A DNA stretch of 64,000 nt from Eupeodes corollae. Taxonomy: Eukaryota; Arthropoda; Insecta; Diptera; Syrphidae. Position 1 is the first letter of the stretch, and each line of letters starts with the position of its first letter. The DNA is taken from positions 230,264,765 through 230,328,764 of the forward strand of contig NC_079147.1 in the NCBI RefSeq assembly GCF_945859685.1, read 5' to 3'. Position numbers and translations under genes: made by a program. A model generated the notes under the pieces. That model did not search any database and was not told where the DNA came from. It saw only the letters and a program-made list of their open reading frames with translations. Shown here one piece after another: positions 12,430-22,120 of this stretch.

Positions 12430-13275
12430 ATTAAAAAAATGAAAAATGATTTAAAATTAAAAAAAAACGAAATTGCACACCGCCGATGTGCCGCGAGAGT
12501 TATTATGACACTTTACGTCAGTCGATATGACAAACAGGTGGAAGAATTCACCACAGGTAGCAATAAAAGTATTGCCAGCCCAGTAGTTCAGCTTAAGGGG
12601 GGGTTTCGATGGGATGAATATTTTATTAATCAAGGTGATTAATAAAATTGAAATGAAATTGATATCAAAATGATATCGAAATACGACGAGGTGAATTTCT
12701 CCAAGTCGTATTGATTATAGTGGGCGCCAGGAAACTTTTTACTGGAAGCTTACCAAAAACCAGTAGCTGAAAAATTAGTCTTCAAACAAAGAATGAAATA
12801 CAAGAAAGGTTTTGTTTTCCGGATGGGAAATTTAAGTTGTATTTATTTGCCTGGAAAACCTTGGCCGAAGCCGGGATTAAAAACCAGGATCTTTTATAAT
12901 AAAAAAAAAGGAAACGATACAAATTGAATGATGGAGATTGACAGAAGGTCAATTCTCAATAAATGTATTGCAAACAAGAGAAAGATTATTAATCTATAAC
13001 CAAAATTGGAAAACAAAAAAAAGACAAACCAAGAAAAATCACTTCAAGAAAATTTTCGAAAACGGTTAAACACTTCCCGTAGTACCGGGAACAAAAAAAA
13101 AAACGGATTTTTGACGCGAAGGTCAAAAGGACGAAAGAAAAAAAACAATATCTTTCAAAAAACAAAGAAAACACTATACTTAACTTTTGCACTTCCACCA
13201 CAGCTATCGTAGTCCTTCCTCAAAGAAAACTTTTCTCGACAGTCCAACAAAATGTAGGTTTTTTTTTTTAAACAA
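12430..13275. other. AT-rich region with small palindromes, no gene recognised
   Basis: There is a perfect 13-bp inverted repeat with a 3-base loop at 12620-12648 and a second small palindrome around GATATCA/TGATATC near 12660-12678. A GC-rich word, GTGGGCGCCAGG, lies at ~12720. The rest is A-rich and open frames here are lysine-rich low-complexity. It could be a degraded LTR element with the frame at 13282-13590, but I cannot show LTRs. Confidence 0.3.
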
Positions 13276-13281
13276 AATCCT

Positions 13282-13590
13282 TCACACGGTTTTTCCTTCG
13301 TCTAATAACTTTTGGGCGCAATCCAAAAATTGGCCATCATCATGGCGAGCATGACCTTTCCGGCTACCTGGCCTTAGGCAATCCTCTCGGATCTTTTGCG
13401 TGGTGATCGATCTGTCTCGGTCCCGCAACGGCCTCCATCTATAAGATTGGGGTGTGCGACCGAGAAGCCAGATATCTTTCATCGCACGCGATCTCTTTAA
13501 AAAGGTGATGCGATCACCCAGTAGCTCAATGAGTGAGTTCAGCTCTTCACTTTCCAACCCATTCCAGCCAAGACTTTCTGGAAAAATCAT
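13282..13590 (-). CDS. Unrecognised 102-aa frame, possibly transposon-derived
   Basis: This minus-strand frame has mixed, protein-like composition: an N-terminal half with acidic/leucine residues (ESEELNSLIELLGDRITFL), then a basic, arginine-rich middle, then a short C-terminus with DCAQKLLDEGKTV. I do not recognise the family. GC content is higher than in the flanks, which fits a mobile-element coding remnant such as a gag piece, but no zinc knuckle or protease motif is visible. No neighbours confirm this. Confidence 0.25.
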   Translation of the reverse strand: MIFPESLGWNGLESEELNSLIELLGDRITFLKRSRAMKDIWLLGRTPQSYRWRPLRDRDRSITTQKIREDCLRPGSRKGHARHDDGQFLDCAQKLLDEGKTV

Positions 13591-13629
13591 GTGGAATTCC
13601 TCGCATTACCGAGTATTTACACGCGCTAG

Positions 13630-14260
13630 TTTTTAGTTGAGGAAAGACTACTTATGTGGTGTTAAAGGAAGTCGATAGCCAATCTTAATAACAATAAAAG
13701 TTATTAAGATATTCTAAGAGTGATTTTTCTATCGTTAATAATTATGTACTTTATGGTGGGCCCTCGGCCATACTACGTTAAAGTTGGTGTGACTTTTCTA
13801 CACACATTGTTGGGCATGGGTATCGTCTTCATGCCTTGACGATGTTGTTTATCCAATATGTAGGCCAACCGTCGCACAGTTCGTTGGTGTGGAATCCTTT
13901 CGCACACTCTGGTAGGACCTGTTAAATTTGCTTTCCCAAAATGCTAAAAGAGCAGGTCACTGGCTGATGGTCCAGGTTTCTACTAAACTCTTCCAGAATT
14001 TTGCGGCCGCAGTAAGAAATCATTAAGGGTCGTTAGCAACAAGGGAAGTGAAACTTGTTGTGGTAAAATTTACCGCAACAACTTCTACTAATTGTTGACG
14101 ATTCATTATTATTATGGTTGATTGATTGACGCTGTTGCATGAAAGATGCCTCACCCCCAAATCCGATGTGCGGTTTACTGCAGCCGAAACTGTAGAAGGA
14201 TTCTCCATAAAAGGTTAATTCTTGGGGACTCGTTTCGAGTTTTTGTCATATTTCATGTAA
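13630..14260. other. No gene recognised
   Basis: Mixed-composition DNA with a 61-codon minus frame (14023-14208) that shows no recognisable motif. It may be older repeat DNA. Confidence 0.3.
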
Positions 14261-14261
14261 C

Positions 14262-14540
14262 AGTATATACCCTTCCACCAAGCTTCAGATTCAGATCCCT
14301 GCCTGTGCCACCTTAATTAAAAAAAAAAAAAATTCGCGGGTACTGCCTTTTGCGAGGAATTGACAAACCCTTCAAGAGTAAGTCTTGTCATGAAAAAGTG
14401 CTTTCTCAAACTAGCCGTTCGGATTCGGCATTAAACTGTAGGTACCTTCCATTCCTGACAACAGTACTCGCACACAGGAATGGTTGAGAGTTGTAAGTCA
14501 CTAGGGCCTGGTTCACAACGGACCGTTGCGCCACCCCATT
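14262..14540 (+). mobile_element. tRNA-derived SINE, degraded copy
   Basis: The B-box region survives as CAGATCCCTGCCTGTGCCACC near 14288-14313. It is followed by an A-rich link and the SINE body: CACGGGTACTGCC-type start, GAAAAAGTGCTTTCTCAAA, GCCGTTCGGATTCGGC, CCATTCCTGACAACA, and the conserved end ACGGACCGTTGCGCCACC. The tRNA-like 5' half is mostly lost. It is the same family as the complete copy at 22199-22509. Confidence 0.75.
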
Positions 14541-14544
14541 TGAT

Positions 14545-15040
14545 TTGAAGCTCAGATTCGACAGGCACACCCACCCTTTGTATGGTCGAACACATAACCG
14601 ATTGAGGCCGCCCACTATGGGAAAACAGATGCCTTTTGTAGCCGCCCACTCTGAAATTGGGAAGCTATTTGCTGCTACCGTTCGTTGGCTTTCTTAAAAA
14701 GCTCATCTGCAACCAGACTTCCATGCCGTTGACCCCAAACTGCAGTTCCTCCGTCTTTAGGGAAATTTTCTTCAACCCAGGGACAAGTCAGTGCCCCGTC
14801 CTGCAAAGCTGGATTGGCTGCTTATTCCGGCAGTTGTTCGGTCCCCCTGTGCGTTAGCGTTACCCGCTCTCTACCGCCAGGAGGTGCCTTTCATTGAGCC
14901 TAGGGCCACCGAAGTAGCGTTACCTATCTGTAAATTCATTCCAGCTTACTTTAAGAAAACCAAGCATAGAGTTTGCTTTCTCGGCAACAATATCTAAATG
15001 TAAAGAAAATGTCAATTTTGAATCAAAAGATCACGAATCT
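14545..15040. other. GC-richer block, not assigned
   Basis: This interval between two SINE copies is richer in G+C than its surroundings and has overlapping short frames on both strands, none with recognisable motifs. It may be a LINE 3' UTR or other repeat. Confidence 0.3.
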
Positions 15041-15044
15041 CAGA

Positions 15045-15222
15045 CTTGTTGTTGTCAGTAATGGAGGGAACCTGCAGTTTATATGCCGAATACGAACGGT
15101 TAATTTGAGAAAGCACTTTTTCATGACAAGAGTTACTCTTAGAGAATTTGTCAATTCCTCGCAAGAGGCAGTACCCTTAAAAAAAAAATTTAGATGGTAC
15201 AGGCAGGGATAGAACCCAAGAC
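15045..15222 (-). mobile_element. SINE body, minus strand (part 1 of an interrupted copy)
   Basis: The reverse complement reads GAGGTCTTGGGTTCTATCCC (B box), then the link, the GGGTACTGCCTCTTGCGAGG body start, GAGTAACTCTTGTCATGA and the hairpin-like CGTTCG-TATTCGGC region. The 3' terminal part is missing. The head of the same SINE is found at 16806-16846, beyond an inserted LINE. Confidence 0.8.
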
Positions 15223-16805
15223 CTCTTTTTTTTAAATTCATTTTTATTAATTCCTGCTTGAACCTATCTTAAAGCTAGACAAAATTTCATAAAACTAGCC
15301 TAATTATCCATAACTTACAACTAACTTAATGGTCCCATACGGACACTCTAAGTTAAACTATAACAATTAAAACTAATGCCTTTCGGCCCTAAGATCTATT
15401 TTACTTCAATTTATATTTTATTTATTTCTGTATTTATTATATTATATTTTGAAAAACAAAACTAATATCAAGATCCTTTTTTATTTATTTTTACTTACAA
15501 ACTACTTAAAGTTAGGTCCTTAAATAAAACTTAAAACTAACTTAAACTACCTATTCTACCTATAAACTACTTAAAACTAGAACAACCACAGCAGCAAATC
15601 TAACTATCTAACATTTTTGTTTTTCATATTTTGTTGTCTTTTTTTTTTATTCCATGTTTTTTTTTATTATTTTAATGTTCTTTTTTTTTGTTTTTTTTTT
15701 TTGTATTTTTTGTATTTTTTTTTTTATTGTTTTTTTTTTTTCTATTTCTTTTTGTTACACCATGCCTATTCTACTTAAAACTAAACCCTAAAACTATAAA
15801 ACAAGTATGTAAGCCGGCCAAGGCTTAAACCCCATCCCGACTACCCATTATCAAGTGCCGATTGAAGCCACCAAAACTGGTTCTCCTGCTTCACCCTATC
15901 AGTTCGGTCCTGTTCGGACACAGCCCTACTGAACCGAAGGAGCTCTGCTCCGCCTTGTGCCATGACGTCCCGATTGTACAGGAGTCGCCTATCCACGGTT
16001 CTTCGTCTGACGTGGTAGATTAACGGAACAGCCAATCTATCCTGTATTAGACCGCATTTGTCTAAAAAGAGGAATGCCTCTGGTGGAATGAACCCGCTTA
16101 AGCGTGCACTTTCAAAATACTCGTCATTCGGACAGAACGCCCCGAAAATTAAATTGTTGGTCGAAGACATAGCTCTTGCAATGTGACCTCGAACGAGTTT
16201 TATCACGAAATTGTCAATTCTGTTGATTCGAGCCCCGTTGTATAGGACCTCGGTTGGAATAGTTATGCACATGAGAAGATTCGGCTGTTCGATATAAGCC
16301 GGTACAGCGTCGTAAATACTGCCGCTCGAACACCCGAAACTTCTCCATCTGGGAAGGGGCAACGTTGAACCACACATGTAGCAAATTACATTCACTCTGG
16401 GGTCAAGCCGACTGCTAAAAAACAGCCGTTTCGTCAGAGCGAAGGCTCCTCTGGCTCTGGTCAGAGCAGCATTTATATGTCTGTCGAAATATAAATACTG
16501 ATCTAACCAGATACCGAGGTACTTCACTACACTTTTGCTCGCTAATGGCTGCCCGTGAAGATCAACGATGACCATCTTGCGCTAATTCTTACACGTATCC
16601 CTCGTGGCCCTAGCCAATGGAGTCCGGAACAGAATTGTCTCTGACTTCTGGACATTTATTTTTAGTTTCCAGTCGTCGCAATATCGCTGAATCTTGTCGA
16701 AATCACGCTGCAAGAAAATTCTAATAACCTCAACCTTTCGGGCCGTTCTGTACGCAATTAGATCGTCGGCGTACGCAATTGCCTTTGTAAGACTACCTAT
16801 CAGAT
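15223..16805 (-). mobile_element. Jockey-type LINE fragment inserted in a SINE
   Basis: On the minus strand it begins inside the RT palm with AIAYADDLIAYRTARKVEV (~16740), then CDDWKLKINVQKSETILFRT (~16660), and in the next frame VKYLGIWLDQYLYFDRHI (~16520) and ARGAFALTKRLFFSSRLDP. A 244-codon frame (15841-16575) covers the thumb and C-terminus, ending QFWWLQSALDNG. A T-rich 3' UTR (15240-15780 on plus) follows. One stop/frame change at ~16580 separates the two coding frames, and one internal stretch is replaced by unrelated residues. It is 5'-truncated and lies exactly between two halves of a SINE. Confidence 0.8.
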
Positions 16806-16846
16806 CGCTGGTCCAACGCACTAACCATCATGCCACGGGTATTTTG
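16806..16846 (-). mobile_element. SINE tRNA-like head, minus strand (part 2 of an interrupted copy)
   Basis: The reverse complement reads TACCCGTGGCATGATGGTTA then GTGCGTTGGAC, which is the A-box end of the SINE. It stops where the LINE begins; about 11 bases of the SINE between this point and the B-box side are absent. Confidence 0.78.
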
Positions 16847-16849
16847 ATT

Positions 16850-18090
16850 TAATTAATAAAAAGCGGACTGTTGGATTTTTATATAAAAATTACTGAATAT
16901 CGCAAACAATATTTTCTGTGAAATAAAATAAGTTTGAAGCCAATATTTTTAATTTTTGAAAAGCTATTTGAGTCGAAAGTAAATTTTTACCAAGTTTAAG
17001 TATTGTTTTTTTTTAGAGTTTTATTTTTCGTAAACAAACTGTCAATTCATTTTTTTTCACAATTTTATTGAATGTTGAAAACAATATTTCTTATAAGATA
17101 AAATTAGTTTGAAGCCAATATCTACAATTTTTGAAAAGATATTTGAGTCGAAAATCAATTTTTACCAACTTTAAAAAATTTTTTTTTGGGTTTTTATTTT
17201 TTGTAAAAAAAACTGTCAATTCGATTTTTATTAAAATTTATTTAAATGTTGAAAATAATATTTATTTTAAGTAAAGTTTTAAGCTATTATCTCTAACTTT
17301 TGAAAAGACATTTGAGTCGAAAATCATTTTTTACCAACTTTTGTCAATTTTCTTCCGGTTTTTAATTTTTTGTAAGAAAACTGTCAATTCAATTTTTCTC
17401 AACATTTTTAGAATGTTGAAAACAATATTTGTTATAAGATAAAATAAGTTTGAAGCCTAAATTTTAAGTTTTTGAATCGATATTCAATTTTTACCAACTT
17501 TAAGTAATGTTTTTTTTAGATTTTTATTTTTTATAAAAAAAACTGTCAATACGATTTTTCTCCAAATTTTATCAGATGTCAAAAACATTATTCTTCATTG
17601 CTCAAAATTGTTTTGGAGATGAAATCGTATTTAATTCGTAAAATTTTTTAGGTGACAAATTTTTTTTTCAGTTTTTTTCATTTATAAAAATAAAACGTTA
17701 AATGGATTTTTTTCAAAAATATTTATATTTCTGTGATATCACGTTTCAATATTTTATATAAAATTTAATTCAAGCCTATAGGGGGTTGGTTCGTAAGATA
17801 TTTAGGATTAACCAAAATTTTCACCTTTTTTTTCAAACTGCTATGGTAAAAAAAACACAAACGCAATTTTCTTGAGAGCCCTTTCTGCATCTTTCTGTTT
17901 CTTGAGCTATGGACGACGAAAAAAACGTCGCTAACGTACGGACGTACGGACGTACGAACGTACGTACACACGCACACACAGACATCTTTTTAAAAATCTT
18001 TTTTTTTTCGACTCTAGGGACCTTGAAACGTCGAGAAATGTCAAAATTTTCAATTTGACAAATCGGACCCATTACAATAACTTCCTATGC
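16850..18090 (-). repeat. Composite repeat: ~170-bp tandem units plus conserved terminal block (copy 1)
   Basis: From 16850 to ~17640, at least four diverged units recur every ~160-175 bases, each with CTGTCAATTCGATTTTT-like, AATGTTGAAAACAATATT-like and TTTGAGTCGAAA words. From ~17770 to 18085 lies a non-tandem block with CAAACTGCTATGGTAAAA, GGGCTCTC-type words (seen here as their complements), a run of GTACG words near 17940-17965, CGACTCTAGGGACCTTGAAA and CGGACCCATTACAATAACTT. The same arrangement occurs in opposite orientation at 43111-44450. Non-coding; frames through the GTACG run are spurious. I cannot assign the class. Confidence 0.75.
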
Positions 18091-18107
18091 TAAGTTAAAA
18101 ATTAATT

Positions 18108-18297
18108 TTCACGGGTACTGCCTCTTGCGAAGATATGACAAAACCTTCAAGAGTAATTCTTTTCATGAAAAAGTGCTTTCTCAAATTAGCTGTTCGGATT
18201 CGGCCTAAAATTGTAGGTCGGTTACAGGAATGGTTGAGAGTTGTAAGTCGCTAGTCCCTGGTTCACAACGGACTGTTGCGTCACCCAATTTATTTTT
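18108..18297 (+). mobile_element. SINE body, head missing
   Basis: It starts at CACGGGTACTGCCTCTTGCG directly after the composite repeat and ends at GGACTGTTGCGTCACCCAAT. The tRNA-like head and the CCATTCCTGACAACA segment are missing, so this copy carries a 5' loss and an internal deletion of ~35 bases. Confidence 0.72.
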
Positions 18298-18299
18298 TA

Positions 18300-19415
18300 T
18301 TCCCTATTTTACTGCAGTGCAACACAATTTTGGTTGCTATTTAAAAAAGTCAAAAAAGCTTTGGGATTGGTTGAAATTTGAGATTGAGATGCAAAAAATC
18401 ATACTCTTTACTAATCTGATAAGAAAATGATTCTATGACTATCCAGAATTTATTTTCTTGAATTTTTAAAAAGATTTATTTTTAACATTTTTAAATTTAC
18501 TAACCGTTGATTTGACCATTTAATTTTAAAAGATTTTCTTTTATTCTTTTTTGGGATAAATTCATTAAACCCGATCTGTTAAATTGCAATAAGATTATAA
18601 GACACATCTTCTAATGACAAGCCAGAAAAAATATGCGCCCAATCAAATGAAAGCAAATAATCATTAAGTGTAATGAAATCTAATCTTATAATTCACAGTG
18701 GCTCTATGTACGAGCTCATATTATATGGATTCTCGATTTATTCGAGAAAATATGCTTCAAGTCAAGACAAGGGGTAATGGTCATTTTCTGATGAGCCCAA
18801 CCATTTCATCGGGGCGAAACGCATATTTGATCACCATGCTGGTTTATTTGTTATATTCATTTTCATGATTTTAAATCATTTTTATTAAAAAAAATTAAAT
18901 GTTATTTAATTAGGAACTAATAACAAATTTTTAACAAAAACTTTAAATTTTAAAATACAACAAATAGCTACACAATGAACTAAATATTTTAGCAATGGAA
19001 CTTCAAATACTTCATAGTTCATATTGTTTATAAACATTAGGTCTTGAATGTTATTCGATTAATTAAGAACGCTGTAAGTTCTTTGAAATCATCCTATCAC
19101 ATAATACGTATTCCAACAAAGGTGTAAGACGTTTCTGTGATCTAGGCCACATTTGCCTACAGAGTGTTTTCCAATTTGGATACCTTTCGAACTCTGCGTA
19201 AAATGAAGAAGGACGGAAAATTATTATAAATATCCTTCCTCTGTCGATTGATATAAATCACACAAAATTGTTTGCTTTGCCCCTCTATTCCCTTCACGTC
19301 ATGGTCTTTATAATGATTTTTTGTATTTTCTATTTCTAAAAGAAAATTCAATGAAAAATCGGAAACAAAATCAATACCTACTTCCATGTCTTTTGCTCAC
19401 AATCGTTCAACTTTA
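18300..19415. other. No gene recognised
   Basis: AT-rich DNA. A 76-codon minus frame (19157-19387) has no recognisable motif. No repeat boundary seen. Confidence 0.3.
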
Positions 19416-19420
19416 TATAG

Positions 19421-19720
19421 ATGGATTTTGTTAGCCACATCAGGTTGGGGGTGTGGTGCTTAGCCTTCATTACAAATTGCAGAACATCTTGGAGCTTCTT
19501 TTTTGTCATTCCCCTGTTCCTGTCAATTGAATGCTGTGCTGATAGTGCTTAAGAGGATGAGGACGATGATGACGATGACGAAGGCAAGGACGAGGTTGTC
19601 TATAACGCACACTCCAAAGTTTCTCTGCAGAAAAGTGTGCCGAAGAAATTGACATACACCAGCCATAATGAGGAAGACGATGACTTCACCGGAGTCGACG
19701 ATATGACGGCATCGTATTGA
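19421..19720 (+). pseudogene. Possible small secreted acidic protein, broken by one stop
   Basis: An ATG at 19421 opens a frame of 43 codons that includes the hydrophobic run SWSFFFVIPLFLSIECC and ends at an in-frame TAA (19550-19552). The same frame then continues for 55 codons to a TGA at 19718. That part holds an acidic run (EDEDDDDDDEGKDEVVYNAH), then KVSLQKSVPKKLTYTSH and a second acidic cluster ending DDMTASY. A hydrophobic leader followed by acidic, low-complexity mature sequence suggests a secreted or ER protein. I do not recognise the family. It may be a retropseudogene, an exon with a mutation, or chance: the acidic run is partly a GAN repeat. No introns or promoter can be shown. 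Confidence 0.3.
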
Positions 19721-19724
19721 GGAA

Positions 19725-21350
19725 TATGCATCTCACCCTTGGGACATTAAACGATCCTTCTTTTACTCTTCCTTCGATTCTTCCAGTAATTTAATATTGA
19801 AGTCTGATACTTTATTTTTCACAAACTCATTTCTCCCTCACCCTCACCCCCCCCCCCCCCCCTTATAACCATCTTAGATTCAATAATATCTCAATTGAAT
19901 TTTAAAAAGAATTTTCGTCGTCTCAAGGACTTGCTTTTTCAGTTATTTTCTTATACTCGTACGTCCTTTTTCATTTTTCTATGGGGTCGATTTAAGTAAT
20001 AATGATCGCTGAAATGGAGAAGCTATTATGCGGACTATATGTATACTGTATATAAGTCTGTATCTATGGTATAAGGCTGAGGGGCGAATAATGGGAAATA
20101 GGAAGTAGCAAAATAAACATTTCCGTTCAACAATTGAAAGGAAAGCAACACAAGGATGCGATAGAGTGAGAGGGTTTCAAAAGATTCTTGAATATTTTGA
20201 ATACTATAGTAGGGGTGCAATAATTTTATTTTTAAAGATGAACTGAAGCCATCATCCTCGTTCCTTTGTAAAATATTCCCGATTATGGAACCCAAAAGTA
20301 TTGAAAAGAACCTACCATAAGAAGATTTATAAACAATTTAAGCAGATTTTTAATGCTTTTACACACTCGTAAAGCCTTTAAAGGCATAACAGTTATATCG
20401 ACCCTTCTTTTTCATTATATATATCATCTGTGCCTCTTTTCCGCCATAGCCTGGGCTGGGCATGGGTTTGAGAAGGCTTCTAAAATCTGCCTAAATGGGC
20501 GAATATCCTCCTTAGTCATAGGAAAGTGGACAACACAGTATCATGGAGACCGTGTTGAACTTTTAAGCAAGACCAAAAAAGTAGACGAGGGGTTAGGTGT
20601 GTGAATCTCGAAGCAGCTCAAGAGGAAGAAGATTCACATTGTGGTATTTGCGTCCTTTTATACCCAACTCACCCGCAAGAATCAATGATGTGAAAGTTTC
20701 TTTACTTCAACTTCGTCTCCTTCTTTTATATATTGAAAATTATTACTTTTCGAATAAGGGATAAAATTGAAGAGTGAGAGAATGGCTGGGCAGGACGACT
20801 GCCGGCAAAGCTCCTTGGGGATAAACAGTAAAAAGCGCAAATTGGCATATTGCCCAATTTCAGCTCCTATACCTTTTTTTATGATTTTATTTTTGAGAGA
20901 TTTAAGCGTTTATTTGTGAAAAAACATAAAGTTATGGAAAGGAGCATAGAAAATGAATTTAATTTTATTTTGAATATGTCAGTGGGGTTGAAACAAAATT
21001 AGGTGTAAATGGGGTTTAGGCTTGTCCGCCATCGGTGAAGAAATACAATTTGAGTTTTTAGGAAAGGAAAATGTTATTAAAATAAGGAATTCTAAATGTG
21101 TTTCAATTATTTGATTGTTCATGTAGAAGATGTTCATGAAAACTTTGAAAATGCATTAAACATTTACGAAGAGTAAGTAATAGTTTCTTGGGTTTGCTTC
21201 AAGAGTCATTCCGTTAGAGCTTATAGAAAATTTAAAACCCCTATCTTAATACTCTTGTTTTGTTTCTCACCTCTGACCCTGATAAATATACAATCACATC
21301 ATGTCATATCTCATACTTACTTCTTTTTCGTTTTAAACAAATCCTGCTAG
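19725..21350. other. No gene recognised; C-run at about 19848
   Basis: It includes a homopolymer of ~14 C at 19848-19862 and short frames (20035-20295 minus, 20353-20604 plus) without motifs. Confidence 0.3.
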
Positions 21351-21359
21351 AGTAAGAGC

Positions 21360-21425
21360 TCACTTGATAGTACGAAAAAGTTAACTTGGACGGTCTCAAT
21401 AATTTTTGTCAGAATCTTTAACTGA
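21360..21425. repeat. Short shared repeat block (GACGGTCTCAATAATT), second copy
   Basis: It matches the block at 9485-9545 through TACGA-AAA, AACT, GACGGTCTCAATAATT and an ATCTTT ending. Function unknown. Confidence 0.45.
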
Positions 21426-21589
21426 TAGTCTTTATGTATTATCGGTAGTGGCGTGGACTCCAGTGGAGATTTAATAACTAATATTGGAAACGAAAACCTT
21501 TATTCCCAATGGGGTTCAAACCCAAAGTTAATAGATCGATTTAAATTATAAAGAGGTTATCAAGGAGGAAGAAGTATTTTAGAGTTAAC

Positions 21590-22120
21590 CCAACTCAAAA
21601 AAAAGTTTAAGCAACTCATGAAGGCCTGCGAAGATCATATTCGAAGGTCCAAATTTGTGCATGATAAGAAATGGCAAATATTACAGTCAGAAATGTTGGT
21701 TATTTTTAAAAAAACATAATAAATTCTGCCGTCAAATTATCGACTGATAGCATTCTGCTTAATTATCAGCTTAAGAAATATCTTCAGGCATAAAACCTTT
21801 TTATAACGAATGGCAGTACGGTTTTCTTAGCAATATGTCTACTCGTGGTCTCGTGGTTCATCTTACCGAACAAATCTTTACATAGTTTTGCTGAAAGTAT
21901 GATTATAGTACTTCATATTTGAAGGGCCTTTAATAAATCCTGGTATTTTGTTATCTTATAGAAAATGCATGCTTTTGTGTTAACGAATTATTCTTCGTTA
22001 GATTCCTGATTTATTCAAGTCTGAAAGCCACAACAAAAATGGTGGTGTGCCCCAAGGCTCCGTTTTTTCTCCAACCTTCTTCCCTATTTCAATTAATAAT
22101 CTCATGCCTGAAAGTTTTAT
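21590..22120 (+). mobile_element. CR1-like LINE relic, RT palm fragment
   Basis: Broken frames show YQLKKYLQA, then NGSTVFL-type sequence matching the DRQYGF motif of related copies, ESMIIVLHI-RAFNKSWY (the SKAFD box, decayed) and VCPKAPFFLQPSSLFQLII, a frameshifted counterpart of the PQGSVLSPTLFLIFIN motif. It ends exactly where RTE family A begins at ~22121, so the RTE inserted in or next to this relic. Confidence 0.6.

Noticed and set aside
12720..12735. Retroelement primer-binding site (GGCGCC word)
   Set aside because: Only a few bases fit; no LTR boundary nearby and no gag/pol that I recognise.
13006..13212. Lysine-rich plus-strand frame
   Set aside because: Translation of an A-rich stretch; no domain, no initiation context, no conservation evidence.
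17765..18072. Minus-strand frames rich in VRTFVRPYVR
   Set aside because: They arise from the GTACG-type simple repeat inside a non-coding composite repeat; the frame is not shared between copies.
20353..20604. 83-codon plus frame as a gene
   Set aside because: No recognisable motif, no supporting context, and length compatible with chance.
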